Assembly (NCBI RefSeq): GCF_900109545.1
Contig: NZ_FOAP01000010.1
Coordinates: forward strand, 248,001 to 312,000
Length of the DNA stretch: 64,000 nucleotides
Source of the DNA: Stigmatella aurantiaca
Lineage (GTDB): Bacteria > Myxococcota > Myxococcia > Myxococcales > Myxococcaceae
Direction of reading: 5' to 3'
In this document: piece after piece, positions 10,408 to 17,803 of the stretch
Layout of the letters: each line of letters starts with the position of its first letter
Position numbering within the stretch: the stretch's first letter is position 1
The notes under the pieces: model-generated
Seen by the model: only the letters and a program-made list of their open reading frames with translations
The model's database searches: none
What the model was told of the DNA's origin: nothing
Program-made: the position numbers and the translations under genes

Positions 10408-11109
10408 TTACGGCTTGAGGGACGGGGGCTGCCCGTCCAGCACGCACAGGTTGGTGGTCTCGTCACACAGGGTGGGGAAGGCCGGATCAATGGACAGGCT
10501 GGGCCGCGGCAGGGCGCAGACGGCCGGATCCCTCACCACCACGTTCTGGCCGTTGCGCACCTCGGTCCGCTCGCACTTGAGGGCCGGGAAGAGGCCCACG
10601 GCTTGATAGGTGGCCGTGCAGTCGTCCTCCGAGTAGGTGAGGTCCGCGGTCCACTGGGTGCCCGGGATGGCGGAGGAGCCCTGCACGCGGATGTTGCTCC
10701 ACTGGTAGCGCACGTCCACGGGGGCACCCTCGGCCCGCGCCACGAGCTGCCGGGCCTCGGACAGGGTGGGCACCTCGCAGATCTCCTCGTCCGAGGGGTA
10801 CTCGCGGGTGAAGAAGCCCGTGGCGGTGACGGGGTGGGCCGGGTCCTTGCCCTCGTTGGCGGCCAGGGGGCCGGGCTTGAACACCAGCGAGGGGGGCTCG
10901 CCCGAGCCCGGGGTGCGGAAAATCTGGGCCCCGAGCTTCTCGGCGCGCTTGGCGGCACACGCGCCGGTGCCACTCACCAAGGTGTAGCGCACGGCGTGCT
11001 CGCCGCGGCCCACGGTGCACTGGGGCAGGGGTTGCTCCGCGGCACACGCGCCCAGGCTGGCCGCGCCCCCGAGGAGAAGGATCCACGAGAAGGCTGGAAG
11101 GGTCTTCAT
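10408..11109 (-). CDS. Hypothetical lipoprotein
   Basis: The 233-residue product starts MKTLPAFSWILLLGGAASLGAC, a type II signal peptide with lipobox LGAC (C22). The mature part has several cysteines (for example QCTVG, GACAAK, EEICE, EDDCTA, KCERT, LCDETTNLC), suggesting a disulfide-stabilised periplasmic or outer-membrane-anchored domain. No known domain is recognised. It starts 15 bases after the TonB-receptor stop and is read in the same direction, so it is likely an accessory lipoprotein of that receptor. Confidence 0.8.
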   Translation of the reverse strand: MKTLPAFSWILLLGGAASLGACAAEQPLPQCTVGRGEHAVRYTLVSGTGACAAKRAEKLGAQIFRTPGSGEPPSLVFKPGPLAANEGKDPAHPVTATGFFTREYPSDEEICEVPTLSEARQLVARAEGAPVDVRYQWSNIRVQGSSAIPGTQWTADLTYSEDDCTATYQAVGLFPALKCERTEVRNGQNVVVRDPAVCALPRPSLSIDPAFPTLCDETTNLCVLDGQPPSLKP

Positions 11110-11123
11110 GGGAGGGGCTCCGC

Positions 11124-14100
11124 TTAGAACGAGAGGCGCGCACCGAGCCGGACGCTGCGGGGCGGCTGGTAGGAGAGGGGTTTGCCGTAGTTGGGGTTGA
11201 CGACCACGGTGCGGGAGGTGTCCCCGCGCGGCGTCAGGCCGGCGAGCTGCTCCGGCGTGCCGCCCACGAGCGCGTCCACGGTGTCCTCCGTGTAGCGCTG
11301 ATCCATGCTCGTCACCGCCTGGAAGTTGAACAGGTTGAAGAGGTCCAGGCTCACCGTGGCCACCGTGTCCCGGGTGAGCCGGTAGTTGAACGCCAGGCGC
11401 GTGTCGAAGGCATGCACCCACGGCAGGCGGCCGCCGCTGCCGCGGGGCAGGATGAAGGTGAAGTCCGGACCATAGATGTAGTGGGTGCCCAGCACGTTGA
11501 GCGGCGCGCCCGAGGCGCCCCGGTACGAGAGCCCCAGGTTGAGGCTCGCCGAGCCGGAGAGCATCAGCTCCTTGGCCCCGTAGAACTTGAGCGAGTGCGT
11601 CCGGTCGATCGGCAGCAGGCCGGTGTGGTTCTCCGTCAGGGAGACCAGGTCGAAGTCCGAGGTGACGTTGGGCGCCAGCTGGAGGTTCTCCGGGCGGAAC
11701 AGGCCGGAGTAGTTCCCGTGCAGGCGCGACCAGGTGTAGTTGGCCTGGATGAGCCACAGGTCCGAGAACGTCTTGTTGAAGAGCAGCGACACGGCGTCGT
11801 AGTCGCGCACGGCCTTGGGGAAGTCGCTGGCGATGCCCCGGCCCGGGTTGCCGATGAAGTAGTTGGTGGCCTCGTTGCGGGACATGTCCTCGATGACGTC
11901 GTTCATGTTCCGGTGGGTGTAGGTGATGCCCACGCTGGCCCCGGGCAGCAGCTCGTACTCGCCGCCCAGCACGAACTCATCCGAGGACTGGGGCTTCAGG
12001 TCCGGGTCCACCGGGCTGTTGATGGCGAAGGTCTGGCTGTAGAGGCGGCTGACGGACTCCGGGCCGCTGCGGACGATGTTCCGCTCGTCGCGGCACTCGG
12101 TGTAGGGCGCCTCCTGGCGGAGCGGATCACACCCGGGGGCGCCGTTCTGGGCGGCGCGGTTACGGTTGGCCTGCAGGCGGGTGATGTTGGAGAACTGCGA
12201 GTTGACCATGGCCAGCACGGCGTTCTGGTAGTAGCGCGCGTAGCTGGCGAACAGCTTCGAGCGGCCCTGCTGGGTGAAGTCGTAGATGACGCCCACGCGC
12301 GGGGAGAACTGGTTGGACAAGTCGAAGGCCTCGGCCCCGTTGTTGCCCTCGATGGTCTGCGCGTCGTAGCGCAGGCCCACGTTGAGGGTGACTGTGTCCA
12401 TCACGCTCCAGCTGTCCTGAAGGAAGCCGCCCACGGCGGTGGCGCGCGTGGAGGTGGGCACCGAGGGCTGGACCACCGCCTCGTCGGGGCCGGTGAGGTA
12501 GCCGAAGGCGCGGAAGTCCTGGAAGGTGCTGCCGTTGACGGCCTCCCGGTAGAGCACCCGGCCCGAGTAGGCGCGCGTGTCCTTGTTCTGCATCACCTCC
12601 ACGTCCAGGCCGGCCTTGATGACGTGGTGGCCCAGGCCGCTCAGCAGCAGCGTGCCCACCACGTTGCCCTGGTAGCGCTCCACGGTCCGGTCCAGCAGCA
12701 GGCCCGGGCCGCCCAGCAGGTAGTTGGTCACCGTGCACGGGGACACGCCGTTGACGGGGTTGCACACCGAGGGGTCCGGCAGCGTCTCCAGGTCGGTGAT
12801 GGCATAGAAGGGCGTGTTGCGCCGCATCTCGAACTGGGGAACCCCCGAGAACCCCGTGGCATTGCCGATGCCGCTGCCGTCCACCGGCAGGCTGGTGTCG
12901 TTCTGGTGATGCCAGCCGATGTTGGCGTCCAGCAGGACCTTCTTGTCCAGGAAGGACGAGGCCAGCTTCAGCGACAGGTCGCGCGAGTCCTGCGTGTTGC
13001 GGTGGGCCAGCGCGCTGTAGGCCCCGGCGATGTTCTCCACCTCCACGGCCTGGTCCTCCGGCCGGTAGGCGAAGCGGCCCTCGCCGCCGGAGCGCGTGGG
13101 GGAGCCGTAGGCGGACAGGGTGAGGGTGTGGTCCGTGGCGGCCTGCCACGTGAGCTTGCCCAGGTACTGCACCGCGCGCTGGTCGGCGAAGTAGGTAGTG
13201 GTGGTGTCCGGGATGCGCTCGGTCCGCGAGAAGCCCTCGGCGTCGCGCACGCGCTGGCCCTGCTCATCCAGGACGAAGGTGTTGAGGTTGCGCTCCAGCC
13301 TCCGGCGGGTGAACGAGGGCGCCACGCCCGCGAAGAACCAGAGCTTGTCCTTGAGGAGGGGGCCGCCCAGCGTCGCCCCGAAGTCGCCCAGGTTCCACAG
13401 CTTCTGGTCCGTGGTGATGACGCTGCCCTCGCGCGCCACCCGGGTGGCCTCGCCCTCCAGGAAGCCCGGGGTGAGGTTGGTGAAGAGCGAGCCGTGGAAT
13501 TCGTTGGAGCCGGACTTGGTGACCGCCGTCACCACGCCGCCCGTGGCGCGGCCGAACTCGGGCATGAAGCCGCCGGTGATGACGTTCACCTCCTCGATGA
13601 ACTCCACGGAGACGGGCGAGCCCAGCACGCCGATGGCCGGGTTGCCCGTGGCCAGGCCGTCCACGAGGAAGCCGTTCTCCGGGGAGCTGGTGCCGTTGAG
13701 CGAGATGCCGTAGGCGTCGCTGGTGGCGCCCGGGGCCAGCTCCGCCAAGCCCTCGAAGGAGCGCGCCGCGGAGCCCTTGGAGCCCGGACGGATCAACGCC
13801 AGGTTCTGCACCGTCTCGGCCCCCACGCTCACGCCGGTGCGCGTGGAGCCCACGTCGATGGCCGGCGGGGTGCCCGACACCTCGATGCTCGTCTGGAACT
13901 CATCCGGGAGGATCTGCACGTTGAGCCGGATGGTGCGGTTGAGGCGCAGGGTGACTTCGGCGCGCGAGTAGGGCTGGTAGCCCTCGCGCTCGAAGCGCAG
14001 CGTGTAGACGCCCGGGGGCAGCTGCGGCAGCCGGTAGAGCCCCGTGCTGTCGGTGACGGCCACCTCTTCGCCCTGGAGCGTGGCGGCGGTGGCGGTGACC

Positions 14101-14258
14101 ACCACGTCGGCGACGGGTTGCTGGCTGCTCGCGTCCAGCACCGTGCCCGTGAGCACGGAGGCGCCCTGCTGGGCCCAGGTGGGCAGCGCCCACAGGACAA
14201 AGGCCAACGCGAGCGTCGCGCCGAGGGCGCGCGCCGGGACTCTCGGAAGAAGGTTCAC
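11124..14258 (-). CDS. TonB-dependent receptor, Oar-like, with carboxypeptidase-regulatory domain
   Basis: The chosen GTG start at 14258 (GGGGAG upstream) gives 1044 residues and exposes a clean signal peptide ending ALPTWAQ. Domains in order: a carboxypeptidase-regulatory-like beta-sandwich (about 35-115, LTGTVLDASSQQPVADVVV and LYRLPQLPPGVYTLRFEREGY), a plug domain (about 125-240) and a large outer-membrane beta-barrel ending in a C-terminal phenylalanine (GARLSF), the usual BAM signal. The architecture is that of the Oar family, abundant in myxobacteria, where Oar is involved in development and protein secretion. The ligand is unknown; no siderophore or sugar genes lie beside it. The lipoprotein gene downstream is its likely operon partner. 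Confidence 0.92.
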   Translation of the reverse strand: MNLLPRVPARALGATLALAFVLWALPTWAQQGASVLTGTVLDASSQQPVADVVVTATAATLQGEEVAVTDSTGLYRLPQLPPGVYTLRFEREGYQPYSRAEVTLRLNRTIRLNVQILPDEFQTSIEVSGTPPAIDVGSTRTGVSVGAETVQNLALIRPGSKGSAARSFEGLAELAPGATSDAYGISLNGTSSPENGFLVDGLATGNPAIGVLGSPVSVEFIEEVNVITGGFMPEFGRATGGVVTAVTKSGSNEFHGSLFTNLTPGFLEGEATRVAREGSVITTDQKLWNLGDFGATLGGPLLKDKLWFFAGVAPSFTRRRLERNLNTFVLDEQGQRVRDAEGFSRTERIPDTTTTYFADQRAVQYLGKLTWQAATDHTLTLSAYGSPTRSGGEGRFAYRPEDQAVEVENIAGAYSALAHRNTQDSRDLSLKLASSFLDKKVLLDANIGWHHQNDTSLPVDGSGIGNATGFSGVPQFEMRRNTPFYAITDLETLPDPSVCNPVNGVSPCTVTNYLLGGPGLLLDRTVERYQGNVVGTLLLSGLGHHVIKAGLDVEVMQNKDTRAYSGRVLYREAVNGSTFQDFRAFGYLTGPDEAVVQPSVPTSTRATAVGGFLQDSWSVMDTVTLNVGLRYDAQTIEGNNGAEAFDLSNQFSPRVGVIYDFTQQGRSKLFASYARYYQNAVLAMVNSQFSNITRLQANRNRAAQNGAPGCDPLRQEAPYTECRDERNIVRSGPESVSRLYSQTFAINSPVDPDLKPQSSDEFVLGGEYELLPGASVGITYTHRNMNDVIEDMSRNEATNYFIGNPGRGIASDFPKAVRDYDAVSLLFNKTFSDLWLIQANYTWSRLHGNYSGLFRPENLQLAPNVTSDFDLVSLTENHTGLLPIDRTHSLKFYGAKELMLSGSASLNLGLSYRGASGAPLNVLGTHYIYGPDFTFILPRGSGGRLPWVHAFDTRLAFNYRLTRDTVATVSLDLFNLFNFQAVTSMDQRYTEDTVDALVGGTPEQLAGLTPRGDTSRTVVVNPNYGKPLSYQPPRSVRLGARLSF

Positions 14259-14384
14259 TGGGAGGACTCCCCTGTGGAGGTGTGACGCCGTCCGCCGGAA
14301 CGCGGCGCGTCCACCGCGACGGTACACCTAATGTTCAAAATTCGTTAGAGAAAAATCCAGTATAACGGACGTTCCTCCACCCTC

Positions 14385-15107
14385 TCAGGTGCCGAAGAAA
14401 GAGAGCTCCAGGAAGCGGATGTAGAGGTTGCAGGCGGCGTGGAAGAGGGCGGCGCCGAGGACCGAGCCAGTGCGCTCGCGCATCCACCCGAACAGCAGGG
14501 CGGGGAAGAACACCGCCAGGCGCCAGGCCTGGAAGATGGCCAGGTGCCCCAGGGCAAACAGCGCCGCCGTCACCCAGAAGGCGGGGCCCAGCCGTGCCCC
14601 CAGCACCTTGCGGCCCTGGGGCCAGGCATCCCGGAGCCGCGACTGCATGTAGCCCCGGTAGAAGAACTCCTCGGGCAGCGCCACGACGAAGAGCTGGTCG
14701 ATGACCCACTCCCCGAAGCGCGGGGGCAGCTGGGGGATGAACTGGACGGGCCCCCGGTGGGGGGACAGCAGCCGCTTCAGCTCGGGCGGCAGGTGCTGCA
14801 ACACCTCCACCCAGACGGAGAAGCCCACGAAGAACAGCGGCCCGACGATGAGGCACATGAGGAGAAACAGCCGCACGTCCTGGCGCCAGGCGCGCAGGGT
14901 GAGGCCGTAGTCCCGGTAGTCCTCGTCCCGCCAGCGCGTGGCGATGACCGGCAGGTAGAGAAAGCCCAGCGTGGCCACCAGCTTGGGGATGCTGGAGCCG
15001 CCAAAGAGCAGGAAGGAGAGGATGATGCCCAGGAAGCCCAGGGCCCACAGGAGCCCCACCTCCTGCACGGCGGACAGGCGCCAGGATGCGCCGAAAGGGC
15101 GGTTCAC
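14385..15107 (-). CDS. CPBP-family intramembrane glutamic endopeptidase, candidate myxosortase
   Basis: The GTG at 15107 is chosen because its GTGA overlaps the stop of the upstream gene and CTGGAG precedes it; this gives 240 residues with several membrane helices. The CPBP/Rce1 motifs are all present: EEFFYR (E146, E147, R151), H188 in FALGH, and H223/N227 in FHAACN. CPBP enzymes are intramembrane glutamic proteases. In myxobacteria one branch, the myxosortases (MrtX, MXAN_2755 in M. xanthus), is predicted to process MYXO-CTERM surface-protein tails. The trypsin-like gene coupled upstream resembles, from memory, the neighbourhood of MXAN_2755, which favours this assignment, but it is inference. 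It could also be a general CAAX-type or bacteriocin-related protease. Confidence 0.8.
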   Translation of the reverse strand: MNRPFGASWRLSAVQEVGLLWALGFLGIILSFLLFGGSSIPKLVATLGFLYLPVIATRWRDEDYRDYGLTLRAWRQDVRLFLLMCLIVGPLFFVGFSVWVEVLQHLPPELKRLLSPHRGPVQFIPQLPPRFGEWVIDQLFVVALPEEFFYRGYMQSRLRDAWPQGRKVLGARLGPAFWVTAALFALGHLAIFQAWRLAVFFPALLFGWMRERTGSVLGAALFHAACNLYIRFLELSFFGT

Positions 15108-15706
15108 GGGCGCTCCAGGAGGGAGACGAGCTGGCGCTGGACGGAGGCCAGGGGCAAGGCCCGGCAGCCCCCGCGGCGCGGCTGGACGACGACCGCGGCC
15201 AGGCGGCCCTGGGCATCGAACAGGGGGCTGCCCGGGGCGAGCGGCAGGTCCAGGTCCACGAAGGGGGCCTGGGCGCTTCGGGCCACGGCGGCGAAGGGGC
15301 GCGCGTCCTGCTTGCGCTTGCCCGCGACGACCCCGATGAGCCACTGCCCGTCCAGCCCCTCGGGCTGCACCTTCACGGGCACGGACGGGTAGGCGCCCGC
15401 GGGGGCGGCCACCACGGCGATCTTCAGCCCGGCATGGGCGAGCACCACCGCGCCCGTGAGCTTCTGCCCGCCGAACTCCACCTCCGCGGCCTCCAGGCTG
15501 ACGTGCTCCACGGAGGTGAGCACCTGCCCCTGGCTGCCCACGATGACCCCGGGCCCGGCGCGGCGGGGCCCGTGGACGCGGACCACCGAGCGCGCGTGTA
15601 CCTCCATCACCCGCTGCAGGTCCGCGCGAGTGGGGCGCCCTTCGCGGGAGGAGGCATGGGCCGTGAGGCTGAAACCGAGGATCAGGACAAGGAGGCGGAG
15701 CGTCAA
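15104..15706 (-). CDS. Trypsin-like protease-related protein, catalytic residues degenerate
   Basis: The 200-residue protein starts with a signal peptide (MTLRLLVLILGFSLTAHA) and has the chymotrypsin-like fold pattern of HtrA-type proteases: GPGVIVGSQGQVLTSVEHV with the expected histidine (H68), and a late SPLFDAQGRLAAVVV strand. The segment that normally carries Asp reads GLKIAVV. The usual GNSGG nucleophile motif is replaced by APGSP (S160 displaced). Catalysis is therefore doubtful. Its stop overlaps the start of the CPBP gene by four bases, so the two are translationally coupled and probably act together at the envelope. Confidence 0.75.
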   Translation of the reverse strand: MTLRLLVLILGFSLTAHASSREGRPTRADLQRVMEVHARSVVRVHGPRRAGPGVIVGSQGQVLTSVEHVSLEAAEVEFGGQKLTGAVVLAHAGLKIAVVAAPAGAYPSVPVKVQPEGLDGQWLIGVVAGKRKQDARPFAAVARSAQAPFVDLDLPLAPGSPLFDAQGRLAAVVVQPRRGGCRALPLASVQRQLVSLLERP

Positions 15707-15825
15707 CGCGGGCGGGAGGTTAACACCCGGGGCCGGACACAGGGAGGGCGAAGGAATTGAGTCCGGCGGCCCGCGCGCATATGCCTGGGGGGTAGCGCCA
15801 ACGGTCCTCAGGAGGACAGCGAACC

Positions 15826-16386
15826 ATGCTCAAGGTGGCAATCATCGTCGGCAGCACGCGCCCGGGCCGCAAGGCCGCGGCCGTGGCCCAGTGGGTCCAT
15901 GACATCGCGAAGAAGCGGAGCGATGCCGAGTTCGAGGTGGTGGACCTCCAGGACTTCAACCTGCCGCTGCTCGATGAGCCCGTGCCGCCGTCCCAGGGCA
16001 AGTACGCCCACGCGCACACCCAGGCCTGGTCCGCGAAGATCGATCCCTTCGACGCCTACATCTTCGTGACGCCCGAGTACAACCACGCGACGTCCGGGGC
16101 GCTGAAGAACGCGATCGACTACCTCTATAAGGAGTGGAACAACAAGGCGGCCGGCTTCGTGGGCTACGGCAGCGCGGGCGGAACGCGTGCCGTGGAGAAC
16201 CTGCGGCTCATCATGGGCGAGCTGCAGGTGGCGGACGTGCGGGCCCAGGTGGCGCTCTCGCTCTCCACGGACTTCGAGAACTACACCGTGTTCAAGCCCG
16301 CCGCCCGCCACGAGACCACGGTCAACACCCTGCTGGATCAGGTGATTGCCTGGGGCGGGGCGCTGAAGCCGCTGCGCAAGAAGTAG
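15826..16386 (+). CDS. NAD(P)H-dependent FMN reductase
   Basis: This 186-residue flavodoxin-fold protein has the FMN phosphate loop GSTRPGR near the N-terminus and PEYNHATSGALKNAIDYL, the signature of the NADPH-dependent FMN reductase (SsuE/azoreductase-like) family. It would reduce flavin or quinones in the cytoplasm. GGAGG lies nine bases before the ATG. It stands alone; its stop touches that of the convergent SRPBCC gene, so no intergenic terminator exists. The exact electron acceptor is unknown. Confidence 0.9.
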   Translation: MLKVAIIVGSTRPGRKAAAVAQWVHDIAKKRSDAEFEVVDLQDFNLPLLDEPVPPSQGKYAHAHTQAWSAKIDPFDAYIFVTPEYNHATSGALKNAIDYLYKEWNNKAAGFVGYGSAGGTRAVENLRLIMGELQVADVRAQVALSLSTDFENYTVFKPAARHETTVNTLLDQVIAWGGALKPLRKK

Positions 16387-16836
16387 TCAGGCCGTGCCGA
16401 GCGCCCGCTCCAGGGCGCCGAGCATGGTGCTCCAACCCGCCTCGGTGCGGCCCGCGTACTCGGTCCACTTCGGGTCCATCTCGTGGACGAGGGTGAGCTC
16501 GCATCCAGCACCCTTCGGGGCGATGTCGATGCTCACCCGGCTGAGTTCCTCCGTCTCCTCGCCGATGGCCCAGGTGAACACGAGGCGGTGGGGCCGGTCG
16601 AGGACGAGGTACGTGCCAACGTGGTCGATCTCCTGGGCGTTCCGGCGCACGAGGAAGGAGAATGTGCCGCCCACGCGCGCGTCGTTGGCGATGCGCAGGA
16701 CTTCCTCGTCCCGGACGGCGGAGCCGAACATCCACCGGCGGATCCACTGGGGATCGAGCCAGGCGTCGAAGACGCGCTCCGGGGAGGCCTGGAACGGACG
16801 GACGACGCGGACCTGGATGGGCGGGAGAGGGCTCAT
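16387..16836 (-). CDS. SRPBCC (AHSA1-type) domain protein
   Basis: The start at 16836 gives 149 residues; AGGAAAG precedes the ATG, and ATGA overlaps the stop of the ArsR gene upstream. The sequence is a typical AHSA1/START-like fold: FQASPERVFDAWLDPQWIRRWMFG at the N-terminus and GRTEAGWSTMLGALERAL at the C-terminus. Such proteins bind small hydrophobic ligands in a deep pocket and are very often encoded next to an ArsR regulator, as here. Ligand unknown. A second, separate copy of this gene pair lies at 26.0-26.9 kb. Confidence 0.9.
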   Translation of the reverse strand: MSPLPPIQVRVVRPFQASPERVFDAWLDPQWIRRWMFGSAVRDEEVLRIANDARVGGTFSFLVRRNAQEIDHVGTYLVLDRPHRLVFTWAIGEETEELSRVSIDIAPKGAGCELTLVHEMDPKWTEYAGRTEAGWSTMLGALERALGTA

Positions 16837-17189
16837 CGGGACTTTCCTTGCTGGGGGGCGGAGGGGTCGCTCTGGAGCAGCGAATCCAAGGCGTCGGGGC
16901 TCTCTCTCCAGAAGCGCTCGTAGAACCGCAGCCACTCTTGCACCTCGGAGAGGGGCCCGGGGGCGAGCCGGCACCGGTGGGTGCGGCCCTGCACGTTGCG
17001 GCGCACCAAGCCCGCACGCTCCAGCACCTGGATGTGCTTGGACGCCGCCGCCAGCGACATCTGGAACGGCGCGGCCAGCTCGCCCACGCTGTGCTCCTGC
17101 TGCGACAGGCGGCGCAGCATCTCCCGGCGCGTCGCGTCCGAGAGCGCATGGAAGATGCCGTCGAGGCGTGCGGCCGAATGCTCAACCAT
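16833..17189 (-). CDS. ArsR-family transcriptional regulator
   Basis: With the ATG at 17189 the protein has 118 residues. It is a winged-helix ArsR/SmtB-type repressor: HALSDATRREMLRRLSQQEHSVGELAAPFQMSLAAASKHIQVLERAGLV covers the helix-turn-helix and recognition helix. It lacks the CxC metal-binding motif, so it likely senses something other than a metal, perhaps the ligand handled by its SRPBCC partner. Translation is coupled to that gene through ATGA. A 16-base palindrome overlaps its own start codon and suggests autorepression. Confidence 0.9.
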   Translation of the reverse strand: MVEHSAARLDGIFHALSDATRREMLRRLSQQEHSVGELAAPFQMSLAAASKHIQVLERAGLVRRNVQGRTHRCRLAPGPLSEVQEWLRFYERFWRESPDALDSLLQSDPSAPQQGKSR

Positions 17190-17197
17190 TCGGTTGA
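17182..17197. promoter_or_regulatory. Palindrome overlapping the ArsR start codon
   Basis: TCAACC-ATTC-GGTTGA is a perfect 6-base inverted repeat with a 4-base spacer that covers the ArsR initiation codon. Its size and position fit an autoregulatory ArsR operator. The second ArsR pair in this window has a palindrome of the same geometry upstream. Confidence 0.5.
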
Positions 17198-17230
17198 ATG
17201 TAGAGGCGCACCCCTCCGGCGTCAATGGGC

Positions 17231-17794
17231 TTAGACCTCTTCGAACCTCACGCCCGTGGCGCCCATGGCCGTCAAGGCGTCCTTGATCTCCCCAGAGACA
17301 ATCAGCGGGCCCATCCAACCCTCGCAACGGAACACCTTGGCGTTTCCCACTTGGGCCTTGTCGATGCGCATGTCACGCACGGAGGCATAGCGGCCAACCA
17401 TGTCCGGGAGCCCGTCTTCATGAGTCCAGAGCCGGATCCGGGACGCTGTTTCGTCAATGCAGCGGATGAGGCGTGTCGCCACGAGCATGAGGTATTGATC
17501 CGGTTGGCCCTCCACATCCACGGGGATGAGTTGCACATCATCAGGGGCCAACTCCGCGAACATGGACGCGACCCTGACATGAACCACCGGGACGCCGATG
17601 CCCGCTTGGGTGAAGTCCAGCGGTTTGCCAGCAATCTCAGTAGGGAATTTCAAACGGGCCTCAACGTGGACGGGTGTCCCGTACAGGAACTGCCGGTCGT
17701 CCACTTCCTGTCCGTGACTGTCTGTCGGCGTCGTCAAGTGCCAGCGGTGCGGGACGTACACATCGTCGGCGAGTTCGAAAAAACGCTTGGACAT
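17231..17794 (-). CDS. Imm11-family (DUF1629) immunity protein
   Basis: The 187-residue cytoplasmic protein (MSKRFFELADDVYVPHRWHL) has the layout of Imm11/DUF1629 proteins: an N-terminal beta-rich part, a middle DQYLMLVATRLIRCIDETAS segment where the family has its nucleic-acid-toxin-associated strands, and the C-terminal RCEGWMGPLIVSGEIKDAL motif in which a small domain ends. Family members are predicted immunity proteins of polymorphic toxins. It follows the AHH-toxin lipoprotein gene by nine bases, in the same operon, exactly where an immunity gene should be. Codon use and GC content look less extreme than in neighbouring genes, which suggests horizontal acquisition. No signal peptide, so it would protect in the cytoplasm. 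Confidence 0.85.
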   Translation of the reverse strand: MSKRFFELADDVYVPHRWHLTTPTDSHGQEVDDRQFLYGTPVHVEARLKFPTEIAGKPLDFTQAGIGVPVVHVRVASMFAELAPDDVQLIPVDVEGQPDQYLMLVATRLIRCIDETASRIRLWTHEDGLPDMVGRYASVRDMRIDKAQVGNAKVFRCEGWMGPLIVSGEIKDALTAMGATGVRFEEV

Positions 17795-17803
17795 GGGCGC
17801 CCT

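Noticed and set aside
11412..14285. A 957-codon plus-strand frame opposite the TonB receptor.
   Set aside because: Low-complexity His/Val/Glu/Arg translation without domains; it mirrors the receptor gene.
14259..14384. Promoter for the TonB receptor in its AT-rich upstream region.
   Set aside because: A TATACT is present on the minus strand, but no -35-like sequence lies at an acceptable distance.
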